Counted from the first letter of the stretch, positions 1 through 9,160 are shown. The stretch: 64,000 nt of DNA from Paracoccaceae bacterium (GCA_022763485.1 JALEGX010000161.1:1-64000); one strand, 5' to 3'. Notes: generated by a model from the letters alone, not told the origin. A program made the numbers and translations.

Positions 1-1
1 C

Positions 2-3000
2 ATCGGCGGCTCCTCCGGGTATACAGGGGCCCTGACCGATCTGCGCGGCGGTGCCGGTCGCGACACGGCCGAGTTTTTCCTGACGGCCTCGGATGTGCTC
101 AGCGTCGATCTCAGCACCGGACGCTATGTGCTGAATGGCCGAACCGCCGAGTTCCGTGATCTGGAGAGCGTGCTGGTCCGCGAAGCCCGGACGACCGTCC
201 TGGGCAGCGTCGCCGGGGATGCAATCCAGACCGGCGATCAGAATGACACCATCCGGGGCGAAGCGGGCAATGACATCATCAACGCCGGCAACGGGGACGA
301 TTCCGTGTCTGGTGGCGACGGGAATGACGTGATCAATCCGGGACACGGGTCGGCAACCGTGGACGGCGGAGCCGGTGAGGACGCCCTGCAGCTGAACTCC
401 AAATTCCAGTGGAGCGAGACCGAGGGGCTGAACTTTGCCGACACCGACGCCCGTGGCATGGGGTGGCTGATCGACCTCTCCAGAAACCAGATCAGTTCGA
501 CCAGCGGGGCGATCACCTACAGCAATATCGAACGGTTCATCGGCGGCTGGGGGCGCGACACGCTCATCGGCTCATCGGGGGATGATTTCCTGGACGGCCA
601 CAGGGGCAACGACGGCATTGTCGCCGGCGCAGGGCATGACACGCTGATTGGCGGTCGGGACGATGATACGCTGGCTGGCGGCGCCGGCGATGACATCCTG
701 GCCCCCGGCACCGGCCTGGACACCATCAATGGCGGCGACGGTTTCGACCTGCTGCAATTCGGCTCATCGCTGCAGGATCTCACCGTGTCCTCCGCCCTGG
801 GCCTGGCCTCGGGGATCGAAACCGAACAGATCGAATCCCCGCCGGGATCGGGCAATATCATCACCTTTCGCTACGCCAGCTTCGACCGCTTCAGCAACAT
901 CGAACAGATCGCTTTGAGCAATCAGGCCGATGACGCCGAAGGGGGCGCCGGGCAGGACCGGATCAGTGGTCTGCTGGGGGATGACACGATTTCGGGCTTG
1001 GGGGGCGATGACACGATTTCGGGCGGCGAAGGCAATGACCTGCTGGCCGGAGACGGGCCAACCCGCCTGCCCGACCTGATGCTGCTGAACCAGGTCCTGG
1101 GTACGTCCTACCTGGGGATCAGCAACTTCACCGCCATGCCCACCACCGCGTTGACCGTGGAAATGCTGGTGCGGGCCGCACCGATCTTTCAGCCCTACAC
1201 GCTGATGTCCTATGGCGTGCAGGGCTCGACGAACGAATTCACCATCATCACCAGCAACGACCATTCGACCCTGCGGCTTCTGATCAATGGCGCTGTGATC
1301 GACACAACGGTGCTGACCTCCGAACTGTATGACGGGGCGCTGCACCGGCTGTCGGTCACATGGCAAAGCCAGAGCGGCAGCCTGTCCATCTATATCGACG
1401 GGCACCAGGCCTGGAGCGAAAGCGGGATCGCGGCGGCCAGCAACCCGATCACATCCGGCGGTGTGCTGATCTTTGGTCAGGACCAGGACGGCAGCACGCC
1501 CGGTGGCGGCTTCGACCCCAGGCAGGCCTATCACGGAGCCATCGGTGACATCCGCCTGTTCAACGACATCCGCAGCGCCGAAGAAATCCGCCTGAACACG
1601 CTGCGCCCGCTGGATCCGCTTCCCGACGGAGACGCATCGCTTGCAGCAGAGTGGCGTTTTGACCGTGACACGGCCGGTGGGCAAAGCGGCGTTCCTGCTT
1701 TGCTGACCCTGTCCGGCCTTGGCACCGTCGTCGGCCATACCGATATCGAAGGCGGCGCTGGCAACGACCTGCTGACGCCCGGGACGGGGTCAGATACCGT
1801 ATTGGGTGGCGGTGGAGAGGACACCGTCAGCTATGAGGAACTTGATCAGGCAATCGCTCTCAGCCTGATCTCCCAAACCACTTTCGGGACAGGTTTCACC
1901 GACGAACTGGAGTCCATAGAACACGCCCGGGGAACCCAAGCGTCCGACCTGCTGACAGGATCTGCTGGTGACAACCACCTGATCGGCGACAACGGGGATG
2001 ACACCCTGCGCGGCGGTTCGGGGGATGACACCCTGGAAGGCGGGCCCGGTAACGACCTGATAGAAGGCGGATCGGGCAATGACCGCGCGGTGATCGACGA
2101 TATGTTTGCCAACACATCCAGCGCGCTGGCGGCAAACGGAGCGATCTATCTGGCGTGGCAGGGTGGTATCACCATCGTTGATCAAGATGTCGAGAGTATC
2201 GAGTTCTCCGATACCGTTGTCTCACATGCCTCTGTCCGCGCCGCACCGACCCACAGCGCGGTTCAAGGGACCAGCGCAGGCGACGGTTTGCAGGGAACAG
2301 GGGCTTCCGAATTCCTGTTTGGATTTGGCGGTGGGGATTGGATTACCCCCGGAGGCGGGAACGATACAATCGACGGGGCAGAAGGGCGGGACATGTTGTC
2401 TTTTGTCAACCTGTCCAGCCGCTCCGGAGATGCCCCGCTGGGCTATCTGATGGACATCGACATGCAGGCCGGTACGGCGGTCAGCGTCGATCGGGGTGAA
2501 CACAATCGTTTCATCAATATCGAACGTCTGACCGGCACAATCTTTGCAGACCGTTTTCTTGGCAGCGACGGCGATGACGAACTGCGCGGGCTGGGCGGCT
2601 ACGACTGGTTCAATGCCACGCCTGGGCAGGACACGATCGATGGTGGCACGGGTCTGGATATGATCTCGTTCCTGAACTGGCGGTCAGATGCCTCAAATGT
2701 GGTCGTCGATGTGTTTTCCTCGTCCGGGCTCCCTCCGACCGGAGCACAGACCTCTGGCGTTGTTGTGGATTTGGCAAACCCCGCCAACAACACCAACCTG
2801 GCGGCTGGGCTGACTATAAGTGGGGTCGAACGGGTCACCGGCTCAAGTCGTCAGGACGTGTTCTATGGTGATAGCGGCCAGAACGATTTTCGCGGCCTGG
2901 GTGACTACGACTGGTTCGTGTCCTCCACGGGCGGCCGTGAGCGCTACTTCGGCGGTGACGGGCTCGACACGGTGACGTATTTCAACGCAGCCAGCGGTGT

Positions 3001-3409
3001 GGTGGCCAACCTGCGCAACGGGGCGCAGGTGAACGGCCGCGAGACAGGATACGGAACCGGTGGTGTTGCGGCACGGGACCTGTTCTTCGAGATCGAGAAC
3101 CTGGTGGGGTCCCGGTTCAACGACAGCCTGACCGGCAGTTCCGAACGCAACCAGCTGAACGGGCTGGAGGGCGATGACATGCTGTTCGGCTATGGCGGCG
3201 TGGATTACCTGATGGGCGGGGCCGGCAATGACACGATCAACGGCGGCGCGGGGTCGGATTACGCGCTCTTCACTGGCGACTCCACCGAGTACAGGCTGAT
3301 CCGCTCGGGGAACACGGTGACCGTTTCGGGCACCGATGGCACGGACAGGCTGATCGACGTCGAGTATTTCCGTTTCGAGGACACAGACATCAGCATCTGG
3401 AGCCTGTGA
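2..3409 (+). CDS. RTX/hemolysin-type Ca-binding secreted protein with LamG-like domain, C-terminal part
   Basis: The reading frame is open from base 2, so the protein begins before the window and at least 1135 residues are visible. A GTG at 95 is only an internal codon in my reading. Many GGxGxDxL/I-type nonapeptide repeats occur in clusters (about 215-370, 540-740, 930-1050, 1740-2080, 2280-2400, 3160-3260), which bind Ca2+ and form beta-rolls in proteins exported by type I secretion. Between about 1080 and 1680 the repeats are interrupted by a concanavalin/LamG-like stretch (VEMLVRA, HRLSVTWQ, LSIYIDG, IGDIRLFN), which suggests glycan or surface binding. Later segments repeat the pattern 'GLGxYDWF..' with a more degenerate spacing. 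The end (VEYFRFEDTDISIWSL) resembles typical RTX C-termini where the type I secretion signal lies. No catalytic domain is visible here, so the function (adhesin, bacteriocin or hydrolase) is open. Confidence 0.85.
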   Translation: MGGSSGYTGALTDLRGGAGRDTAEFFLTASDVLSVDLSTGRYVLNGRTAEFRDLESVLVREARTTVLGSVAGDAIQTGDQNDTIRGEAGNDIINAGNGDDSVSGGDGNDVINPGHGSATVDGGAGEDALQLNSKFQWSETEGLNFADTDARGMGWLIDLSRNQISSTSGAITYSNIERFIGGWGRDTLIGSSGDDFLDGHRGNDGIVAGAGHDTLIGGRDDDTLAGGAGDDILAPGTGLDTINGGDGFDLLQFGSSLQDLTVSSALGLASGIETEQIESPPGSGNIITFRYASFDRFSNIEQIALSNQADDAEGGAGQDRISGLLGDDTISGLGGDDTISGGEGNDLLAGDGPTRLPDLMLLNQVLGTSYLGISNFTAMPTTALTVEMLVRAAPIFQPYTLMSYGVQGSTNEFTIITSNDHSTLRLLINGAVIDTTVLTSELYDGALHRLSVTWQSQSGSLSIYIDGHQAWSESGIAAASNPITSGGVLIFGQDQDGSTPGGGFDPRQAYHGAIGDIRLFNDIRSAEEIRLNTLRPLDPLPDGDASLAAEWRFDRDTAGGQSGVPALLTLSGLGTVVGHTDIEGGAGNDLLTPGTGSDTVLGGGGEDTVSYEELDQAIALSLISQTTFGTGFTDELESIEHARGTQASDLLTGSAGDNHLIGDNGDDTLRGGSGDDTLEGGPGNDLIEGGSGNDRAVIDDMFANTSSALAANGAIYLAWQGGITIVDQDVESIEFSDTVVSHASVRAAPTHSAVQGTSAGDGLQGTGASEFLFGFGGGDWITPGGGNDTIDGAEGRDMLSFVNLSSRSGDAPLGYLMDIDMQAGTAVSVDRGEHNRFINIERLTGTIFADRFLGSDGDDELRGLGGYDWFNATPGQDTIDGGTGLDMISFLNWRSDASNVVVDVFSSSGLPPTGAQTSGVVVDLANPANNTNLAAGLTISGVERVTGSSRQDVFYGDSGQNDFRGLGDYDWFVSSTGGRERYFGGDGLDTVTYFNAASGVVANLRNGAQVNGRETGYGTGGVAARDLFFEIENLVGSRFNDSLTGSSERNQLNGLEGDDMLFGYGGVDYLMGGAGNDTINGGAGSDYALFTGDSTEYRLIRSGNTVTVSGTDGTDRLIDVEYFRFEDTDISIWSL

Positions 3410-3430
3410 CGCGCGCATCCCTCCAAGGCA

Positions 3431-3457
3431 CGGCGGCGGGGCGTCCCCGCGCCGCCG
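3431..3457. terminator. GC-rich hairpin between convergent genes
   Basis: CGGCGGCGGGG (3431-3441) pairs with CCCCGC (3445-3450) and CGCCG (3453-3457), with a 2-nt bulge and a CGT loop. It lies in the 63-bp gap between the convergent RTX gene and the ABC ATPase gene. There is no T-run, so bidirectional termination is inferred from position only. Confidence 0.4.
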
Positions 3458-3472
3458 ACGCCGCCCGATCCC

Positions 3473-4234
3473 TTACTGAGGGCGCAATGGAAAGACGCTC
3501 AGCCGCCCTCCTTGCGCAACGGACACCTCCGCCTCAATCGCATACATCTTTCGCAGGGTGTCCGGGGTCAGGACGGTGCCCGGCGCCCCCGCGCTGACCT
3601 TGTGGCCACCCCCCAATCCGATCATGCGGTCGGCATATTGGGCCGCAAGGTTCAGATCATGCATCGCAACGCCGATGACCGTGCCCTCCTGCGCCGCAAC
3701 CTCACGCAGTTTCTCCAGCACGATCAGCTGGTGACGCAGATCCAGCGCTGCGGTCGGTTCATCCAGCAGAAGTACGCGCGGTTTGCGAAACAAAGCCTGA
3801 GCCAGGAACACCAATTGCCGCTGCCCGCCGCTGATTTCATCCAGCTGACGGGCCTGAAGTGCAGACAGGTTGAAGGCTGCCAGCATCTGTTGTGCCTCTT
3901 CAACAAGGTCGGCAGGCAGGCGCAGACCCAACCTGCCAAGCCGCCCCAGCAGCACCACCTCCAGCACGGTCAGGGATGAATGCGCGCTGGTGTCCTGCGG
4001 CATATAGGCGATCTGGCTGCGCCTTTGGTCCGGGGTCAGGCGAGCTTCATCCAAACTCAGGTTGCCCCGGGCAGGCAGCAACCCAGCCAAGGCCTGCAGA
4101 AAGGTGGATTTTCCCGCCCCGTTGCACCCGATCAGAGCCGTCACCTGCCCATTGGGCCACAGATCGGTGACACCACGGATGACGGAATGCGCGCCATGGC
4201 TGACCGACAGATTTTCGATTCGTAAGCTCACCAA
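3473..4234 (-). CDS. ABC transporter ATP-binding protein, iron/siderophore (FecE/HmuV) type
   Basis: A 253-residue ATPase of an iron-complex type importer, acting on the cytoplasmic face of the inner membrane. Seen: Walker A GCNGAGKST near residue 36, signature SGGQRQLV, Walker B VLLLDEPTAAL, and the H-loop region AMHDLNLAAQYADRM. The motif DLNLAAQYAD is typical of FecE/FhuC/BtuD-like ATPases. The start ATG overlaps the stop of the upstream permease gene by 7 nt, so the three genes 6443-3473 form one operon (binding protein, permease, ATPase). The exact ligand (ferric siderophore, haem or cobalamin) cannot be read from the sequence. Confidence 0.9.
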   Translation of the reverse strand: MVSLRIENLSVSHGAHSVIRGVTDLWPNGQVTALIGCNGAGKSTFLQALAGLLPARGNLSLDEARLTPDQRRSQIAYMPQDTSAHSSLTVLEVVLLGRLGRLGLRLPADLVEEAQQMLAAFNLSALQARQLDEISGGQRQLVFLAQALFRKPRVLLLDEPTAALDLRHQLIVLEKLREVAAQEGTVIGVAMHDLNLAAQYADRMIGLGGGHKVSAGAPGTVLTPDTLRKMYAIEAEVSVAQGGRLSVFPLRPQ

Positions 4235-5325
4235 TGCCTCCTTTGTCCGCGCAGGATGAGGAAGAACAGGAACGGGACCCCGATCAGCGCGGTGACAATT
4301 CCAATGGGGATGACGCCACCCGGAGAGATCAGCTTGGACAGGACAGAGGCCCCGGTCATTGTGATCGCGCCCATCAGCGCCGCCATGGGCAGAAGCAGGC
4401 GCTGATCTTCACCCACCAGCATCCGGGCGATATGCGGCGCAACCAGACCAACGAAACCGATGGTTCCGACAAAGGCGACAGCCGCCGCCGTCAGCAGGGC
4501 CACCACCCCAAACAGTTTGATCCGCAACCGGCGGACATCCACACCAATCGCGGCGGCGCGCGCATCCCCAAGGCGCAAGGCGGTCAGCTGCCAAAGGTTC
4601 GGCAGGACGATCAAGCTGGCAAAGGCAAACACCCCGCCCACCACCGGCACGTTGTTCCAGCTTGCCTTGAGCAACGACCCGAAAAGCCAGAAGACAATGG
4701 CCTGCAGCACCTCAGGCGCCGCAAGGTACTGCACCAGGGATTGCGCTGACTGGAACATGAACAGGGTGGCGATCCCTGCCAACACCATGATCTCGGGTCG
4801 CATCCCGCGCATGCGGGAAAAGGCGAACACCAGCCCCGCCGCCACAAGGCACATCGCGAAGGCCGCCAGCGGGATGGTCATCCCGGGCAGAACCGGCAAG
4901 GAGAGGCCGGTCAGAATGGCCAGAGCCGCGCCAAACCCGGCCGCTGCGGAAAACCCCAGCGTGTAGGGGCTGGCCAGCGGGTTGCCCAGGATGGTCTGCA
5001 TATGCACCCCAGCAGTGCCCAGCGACATGCCGACAAGGATGGCCATCAGCGTCATCGGCAGCCGGATATCCTGCACGATCACACGGATCATCGGGTCAAC
5101 CTGATCTGGGGCGAACAGGCCGGTCACCACCTCAGACAGTCCCAGCATCGCAGGCCCGGTCAGGATGTCCGCCACGACCAGAACGCAAAGCACCGCGATG
5201 GCTCCGGACAGGCGCGTGACACGCCGCAGGGCCATCTTTCGGTAAGGCAAGGTGTGCCCGGCGTCCGGGGCGGCATTTGCCACCCCGTCCAGAGGTGCGG
5301 GAACCGCCCCTTGCAGGGCCGGCAT
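4228..5325 (-). CDS. FecCD-family ABC transporter permease
   Basis: A 365-residue polytopic membrane protein of the FecCD/BtuC family. After a hydrophilic N-terminal tail of about 35 residues it has about nine to ten hydrophobic segments. Family motifs seen include LGNPLASPYTLGFSAAAGFGA, GIATLFMFQSAQS and the cytoplasmic coupling region TIGFVGLVAPHIARMLVG near the C-terminus. Its ATG overlaps the TGA of the binding-protein gene by one base (TGATG), indicating translational coupling. The family works as a homodimer with two copies of the ATPase. Substrate is presumed iron-siderophore or a related metal chelate. Confidence 0.9.
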   Translation of the reverse strand: MPALQGAVPAPLDGVANAAPDAGHTLPYRKMALRRVTRLSGAIAVLCVLVVADILTGPAMLGLSEVVTGLFAPDQVDPMIRVIVQDIRLPMTLMAILVGMSLGTAGVHMQTILGNPLASPYTLGFSAAAGFGAALAILTGLSLPVLPGMTIPLAAFAMCLVAAGLVFAFSRMRGMRPEIMVLAGIATLFMFQSAQSLVQYLAAPEVLQAIVFWLFGSLLKASWNNVPVVGGVFAFASLIVLPNLWQLTALRLGDARAAAIGVDVRRLRIKLFGVVALLTAAAVAFVGTIGFVGLVAPHIARMLVGEDQRLLLPMAALMGAITMTGASVLSKLISPGGVIPIGIVTALIGVPFLFFLILRGQRRHW

Positions 5326-6443
5326 CAGCTGCCCCCGCCGGGCAGGACCGTCATGTAGGTCCCATCGAAGGTCACGGGCATATAGGTGGCAAAGAACCGA
5401 TCCAGCGCCGCCTGCGGGTCCATGTCCGCGAACTGTTCGGGATACATCACCTTGGCCAGATATTGCAGGAACGCGTAATCATAGAGCGTCCGATTGCCAC
5501 CGTGATAGATGCCGATGACCTTGCCGTCCTTGACCGCGTCCAGTCCGTCCCAACCCGGGCGATCCAGATAGGCAGCCATCCGGTCATGGGTCAGCGCAGT
5601 GTCCACGCCCGGTCCCATGATGACCGCCTGATCCCGGCCAGCCCAGCCCGACCCGGCCAGCATGATCACCTGCGGGTTCTGCGCCAGCACGTATTCCGGG
5701 CTCAGCTTGCCCCATTTGCTGATCTGACCGTTGGCAATGTTGTTGGCTTTCAACTGGTCGATCACGCTGCCCCATTGGGTCCCCGCGTAGGAATTGTCCA
5801 CCGTGTCCCGGCCCTTGCGCGCCAATTCCACATAGACCTTGGGGGCCGCACCTTCGGGAAGCTGCGCAAGCCGGGTTTCCACCTCGGCAATGGCGGCGGC
5901 ATATTCTTCCGCCAGTCGGGCTGCGCGCTCTTCCTCACCCATCAGCTGGCCTAGAAGCTGGGTGGATTTCACGTGCATGTCCACGGTCTGGGCGTTGTAG
6001 TCCAGAACTACAATCGGAATGCCCGCCGCCTCCATACGGTCGGCCATGTCACCAAGCGTGCGGTATTGCCACGCGGCCAACACCGCGACGTCCGGCCGGG
6101 CCGCGATGGCGGCTTCCAGCGAGAAGGTTCCCGCATCGACCTCCCCCACATCTGCAAGCTGTTCCAGGCGCGGAATGGCTGCGGCGTAGGTCTGCCATTG
6201 CAGGTTGCGCCAGCCTTCCCAGGTGTCTTTTGAGATCGCCACAACGCGGTCATAGGCCTCGGGTCCGGCGACGGCCATGAAGTCTTCGAAATAGAACCCC
6301 AGCAGGATGCGCTGCGGGTCTTCCGGCACGTCGACGGTGCGGCCCAATGTGTCGGTCAGGGTGATGTTGTCAGCCCAGACGGGCATGGCGAAAGACGCCG
6401 CCAGAGCGGCCGCGGCAACGCCGCGTGCGAGTGTTGTGAACAT
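5325..6443 (-). CDS. Periplasmic iron-complex ABC substrate-binding protein
   Basis: A 372-residue binding protein of the FepB/BtuF-like type. The first 24 residues form a Sec signal peptide ending in PVWA-D. The mature part opens with ITLTDTLGRTVDVPEDPQRI, the usual start of class III metal-chelate binding proteins. EAAIAARPDVAVL and YVLAQNPQVIML match the two lobes of the fold, joined by a long helix. It is the first gene of the ABC operon and lies 79 nt downstream of the DUF2946-like gene on the same strand. No TonB-dependent receptor gene lies in the window, so the outer-membrane partner must be elsewhere. The ligand is not assigned. Confidence 0.85.
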   Translation of the reverse strand: MFTTLARGVAAAALAASFAMPVWADNITLTDTLGRTVDVPEDPQRILLGFYFEDFMAVAGPEAYDRVVAISKDTWEGWRNLQWQTYAAAIPRLEQLADVGEVDAGTFSLEAAIAARPDVAVLAAWQYRTLGDMADRMEAAGIPIVVLDYNAQTVDMHVKSTQLLGQLMGEEERAARLAEEYAAAIAEVETRLAQLPEGAAPKVYVELARKGRDTVDNSYAGTQWGSVIDQLKANNIANGQISKWGKLSPEYVLAQNPQVIMLAGSGWAGRDQAVIMGPGVDTALTHDRMAAYLDRPGWDGLDAVKDGKVIGIYHGGNRTLYDYAFLQYLAKVMYPEQFADMDPQAALDRFFATYMPVTFDGTYMTVLPGGGS

Positions 6444-6522
6444 GATTTTTCCTTTGATTCACTCAAGATACCGGGCTGCACAACCATGCAGTCCCGGGCG
6501 TTTCATCAGATTTTGAGAGTGA

Positions 6523-6897
6523 TCAAAGGACAGGAGGGGCGCGGCTGTGATACTCCGCTGCAAGGTACAGAGGCTCAATGGGCGGGGCCGCAACCGGCAG
6601 CCGCAACTGAAACTCTCTGGCAAGTTCGATCCAACCGATATCACCGCGTGCCGCGGTATCCGCAACCAGCCCGAAGGACTGGCACCAGTCACACCCGTGG
6701 GCCTCCACGACTGGCTCCACCGGTTCCCCGGTTTCCAGATCAATGGTCACCTCCTGAACGCCGAACGGCGTACAAAGCTCCACCTGCATTGCATTGGCGG
6801 GCGAGCCGACCATGATCCCGGACATCGCGAACTGGATGAACAGCCACGTCAGTGCTGGAAACAGCAACCCAAGTTTATGTGCCGGTGAGGATTTCAA
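6523..6897 (-). CDS. Small exported protein, DUF2946-like
   Basis: I place the start at TTG 6897 because a GGAG sits 5 nt upstream and it gives a proper signal/anchor (residues 9-35, LGLLFPALTWLFIQFAMSG). The longer frame to 7122 would run over the opposite-strand gene. The 124-residue product has, after the hydrophobic segment, VELCTPFGVQEVTIDLETGE and HGCDWCQSFG. A cysteine followed by a CxxC-type pair resembles DUF2946 proteins, which often sit beside copper or TonB-receptor genes. The function is unknown; metal binding by the cysteines is an inference. It reads towards the iron ABC operon and is divergent from another small Cys-containing gene at 7064. Confidence 0.55.
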   Translation of the reverse strand: MKSSPAHKLGLLFPALTWLFIQFAMSGIMVGSPANAMQVELCTPFGVQEVTIDLETGEPVEPVVEAHGCDWCQSFGLVADTAARGDIGWIELAREFQLRLPVAAPPIEPLYLAAEYHSRAPPVL

Positions 6898-7063
6898 AGG
6901 ATCTCCGAACGTCTTGCTCGCGCCTTGATGGCAGGTTCGCCCGTCTTCCGCAATGCGCCAGATCAAGCAACGTGGCGGCCGATTGCCGAACCCGCTGCCC
7001 CCCTTTCGAGGCTGGGTGACGCGCTGGTTGCCACCGCAAAGACCCTGCACTAAGGTCCGCTTC

Positions 7064-7432
7064 ATGCCACTGTTGCGACAAATGCTGTCCGCGCTTGCGA
7101 TCCTGCTCCTGACGCTGGTCATCGGGGTTGGGGACGCTGCGCATGCGTTGTCGCAGGACAGCAGCGGGGGTCATTGCGCCGAACATATGGTGCAAGGCGA
7201 TATGACGATGGCGCTGACGGATCCTGCTGTTGAACCTGCCGGTATGCCGTCCGGAGCCGGCACATTATTGATGGACGACGGATGCTGTTCTGCCTTCTGT
7301 CAGGTGCTGGTGTTCCTGCCGCGCCAGTCGGATGCCCCCGTCCCAGAGCCTGCGACCCTCACAACATGGCAGATCGATGATCTTTCGGCGCTGGAAGGGC
7401 CCGAAAGCCCGGATCGCCCCCCTATCCTGTGA
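7064..7432 (+). CDS. Small exported Cys-rich protein heading the copper operon
   Basis: ATG 7064 is chosen because it gives a clear signal peptide (MPLLRQMLSALAILLLTLVIG, cleavage near HALS); an earlier in-frame start at 6953 adds an unlikely basic tail. The 122-residue protein carries a His/Cys/Met-containing middle (GHCAEHMVQGDM) and the cluster DDGCCSAFC. Such residues suit periplasmic metal binding. It resembles DUF2946-type small proteins associated with copper genes, but I do not recognise a characterised family. It lies 74 nt upstream of a cytochrome c and of copC-copD-multicopper oxidase on the same strand, so a role in copper handling is inferred from context. Confidence 0.6.
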   Translation: MPLLRQMLSALAILLLTLVIGVGDAAHALSQDSSGGHCAEHMVQGDMTMALTDPAVEPAGMPSGAGTLLMDDGCCSAFCQVLVFLPRQSDAPVPEPATLTTWQIDDLSALEGPESPDRPPIL

Positions 7433-7506
7433 CACAGATCCCGCCCAAGGCACCGCGCGTGTTTTGGAGTGCTTCAACTGCTGAATTCACCGGATAGGAC
7501 CCAATC

Positions 7507-7938
7507 ATGAAACGAACCCTACTGCTGGTGGGTGGCTGCGCCGTTGCGGCGATTGCCGCCTATGTCATCATCAACAGCACATCGGACACCCCTTCCCCAT
7601 CCGCCGCAACGCCCGATGGCGCGGCAATGGTACAGATCCAGTTGCCCCCGCTTGAAGGCAACGCCGCGATCGGCCAGCGCATTTTTGACAATGCCTGTTC
7701 TACCTGCCACGGCACAAACGCCGTTGGAAAAGAAGGGGCTGGCCCGCCCCTGATCCATGTTATCTATGAACCCAACCATCATGGTGACGAAGCCTTCCAG
7801 CGGGCCGTTGCGCTGGGGGTCATGAGCCATCACTGGCGTTTTGGCGACATGCCCGCGGTGGCGGGGCTGACCCGGGGCGATGTGGCCATGGTCATCGACT
7901 ATATCCGCCAGGTCCAGCGCGCCAACGGCATCCACTGA
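7507..7938 (+). CDS. Membrane-anchored c-type cytochrome
   Basis: A 143-residue monohaem cytochrome c. Residues 5-23 form an N-terminal hydrophobic segment that is either signal or anchor. The haem motif CSTCH is at residues 64-68 and a candidate axial Met lies in FGDMPAV. The C-terminal helix (VAMVIDYIRQVQ) is typical of class I cytochromes. RBS GGA sits 7 nt before ATG 7507. It precedes copC by 11 nt and belongs to the copper operon; a natural role is electron acceptor or donor for the multicopper oxidase encoded downstream, in the periplasm. A His-rich stretch (EPNHHGDE, SHHWRF) could also contact metal. Confidence 0.85.
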   Translation: MKRTLLLVGGCAVAAIAAYVIINSTSDTPSPSAATPDGAAMVQIQLPPLEGNAAIGQRIFDNACSTCHGTNAVGKEGAGPPLIHVIYEPNHHGDEAFQRAVALGVMSHHWRFGDMPAVAGLTRGDVAMVIDYIRQVQRANGIH

Positions 7939-7949
7939 GGAACAGACAA

Positions 7950-8291
7950 ATGAAAAAGCTAGCAACCCTTGTCCTGATGTCGACCCTGGCCACCGGTGCC
8001 TTGGCGCATTCCCGTGTGGACACCACGACCCCGGAGAACGGCGCAACACTGCCCAGCGCGCCAGCCGAAATCAGCTTCACCTTTGCGGACGACATCCGGC
8101 TGACCCGTGTTGATCTGACCCACCGGGATCAAACGTCCGTCCAGCTGGACCTTGGCGATCAGACCCGCTTTGATCGCACCTTCCGCCTGCCCTTGCAGGG
8201 CATGGGGACGGGGCTCTACCTGATTGAATGGCGGGGCCTTGGCGTTGACGGGCACGTCATGCAGGGCAGCTTCTCGTTCACGGTGGACTGA
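7950..8291 (+). CDS. copC: CopC-domain periplasmic copper-binding protein
   Basis: A 113-residue protein with a 19-20 residue signal peptide (MKKLATLVLMSTLATGALA) followed directly by His in HSRVDTTTPENGATL. This N-terminal His plus the later VDGHVMQG (Asp-Gly-His) match the Cu(II) ligands of CopC (His1, Asp, His). The beta-sandwich signature PSAPAEISFTFADDIRL is clear. No Met-rich Cu(I) loop is obvious, so a Cu(II)-only C-type site is likely. The family delivers copper to the membrane protein CopD. The copD start is 2 nt downstream, supporting a CopC-CopD pair. Confidence 0.9.
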   Translation: MKKLATLVLMSTLATGALAHSRVDTTTPENGATLPSAPAEISFTFADDIRLTRVDLTHRDQTSVQLDLGDQTRFDRTFRLPLQGMGTGLYLIEWRGLGVDGHVMQGSFSFTVD

Positions 8292-8293
8292 CC

Positions 8294-9160
8294 ATGCCCG
8301 ACACTTTGGCAATCGCCGCGATTCTGGCGAAGCTGCTGATTTACGTCGGCACCCTGGGTGCGGTCGGGCTTGTGATCATACAGCTGATGTTTGCCGAGCT
8401 TGTCGCGCCATTGCGCCAAACCCTGCGCGTGCAAACCGTTGTTCTGGCTGGATTGGCCCTTCTGGCCTCTGCTCTCGGGTTCATGCTGGGCGGCGCGGCG
8501 CTGACCGGGGATATGGCGGGCATGACTGACATGACCATGCTGGGCCTGCTTTGGCAGACCCAGCCCGGCGATGCGTTGCAGATGCGAACGGGCGGGATGC
8601 TGTTGGTGATCCTCGGGATGGCTCTGCCCCGACACGGCAACTGGGTTTCCCTGATCGGCGGGCTTGCAGCGCTGTGGTCCTTTGCCCAGATCGGACATGT
8701 GCCCTCCATCGAGGGCACAGGCGCAAAGGCGCTGTTGCTGGCGCATCTTGTGGCTGTTGCCTTATGGATCGGGGTCCTGTCCCCACTGCGCACGCTGTGC
8801 CGCAGCCCCGAACACCTGCCCAGCGCCGCAGAACTGGGACATCGCTTTGGGCAGATTGCTGCCGTCGTTGTTCCGGCTCTGGCTCTGGCGGGGCTGCTGC
8901 TGGTCTGGATGCTGCTGGGAACGCCGCGCGCCGTGATCACCACGGGCTACGGCCAAGCGTTGTTGTTCAAGCTTGTCCTGATCGCCGCAATCCTGGGGTT
9001 GGCCGCCCGGCACAAGCTGCGCCTTGTTCCAGCCCTGCAGGATGGAAACACGCAGGCCGCGCGCCTTCTTGCGCGGTCGATAGAGATCGAAACGGCCCTT
9101 TTTCTGGTCGTCCTTACAACCACCGCTACACTTACCAGTGTACTGACGTTGCCAATGTGA
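8294..9160 (+). CDS. copD: CopD-family copper transport membrane protein
   Basis: A 288-residue integral membrane protein with about eight hydrophobic helices, starting 2 nt after copC. The C-terminal half (LVAVALWIGVLSPLRTLC, RFGQIAAVVVPALALAGLLLVW, YGQALLFKLVLIAAILGLAARHKLR) matches the CopD domain, including the LVxxxWxG and FKxxL..I..Ax.H/NK patterns. The family is linked to copper import across the inner membrane, with CopC as periplasmic feeder. The N-terminal half contains a Met-rich segment (MAGMTDMTM) that may bind Cu(I). Stop is 9 nt before the multicopper oxidase start. Confidence 0.88.
   Translation: MPDTLAIAAILAKLLIYVGTLGAVGLVIIQLMFAELVAPLRQTLRVQTVVLAGLALLASALGFMLGGAALTGDMAGMTDMTMLGLLWQTQPGDALQMRTGGMLLVILGMALPRHGNWVSLIGGLAALWSFAQIGHVPSIEGTGAKALLLAHLVAVALWIGVLSPLRTLCRSPEHLPSAAELGHRFGQIAAVVVPALALAGLLLVWMLLGTPRAVITTGYGQALLFKLVLIAAILGLAARHKLRLVPALQDGNTQAARLLARSIEIETALFLVVLTTTATLTSVLTLPM

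Noticed and set aside
1..3409. Tandem repeats at the start of the window as a CRISPR or DNA repeat array
   Set aside because: The periodicity is the codon-level trace of RTX nonapeptides within one open frame; no spacers or identical direct repeats.
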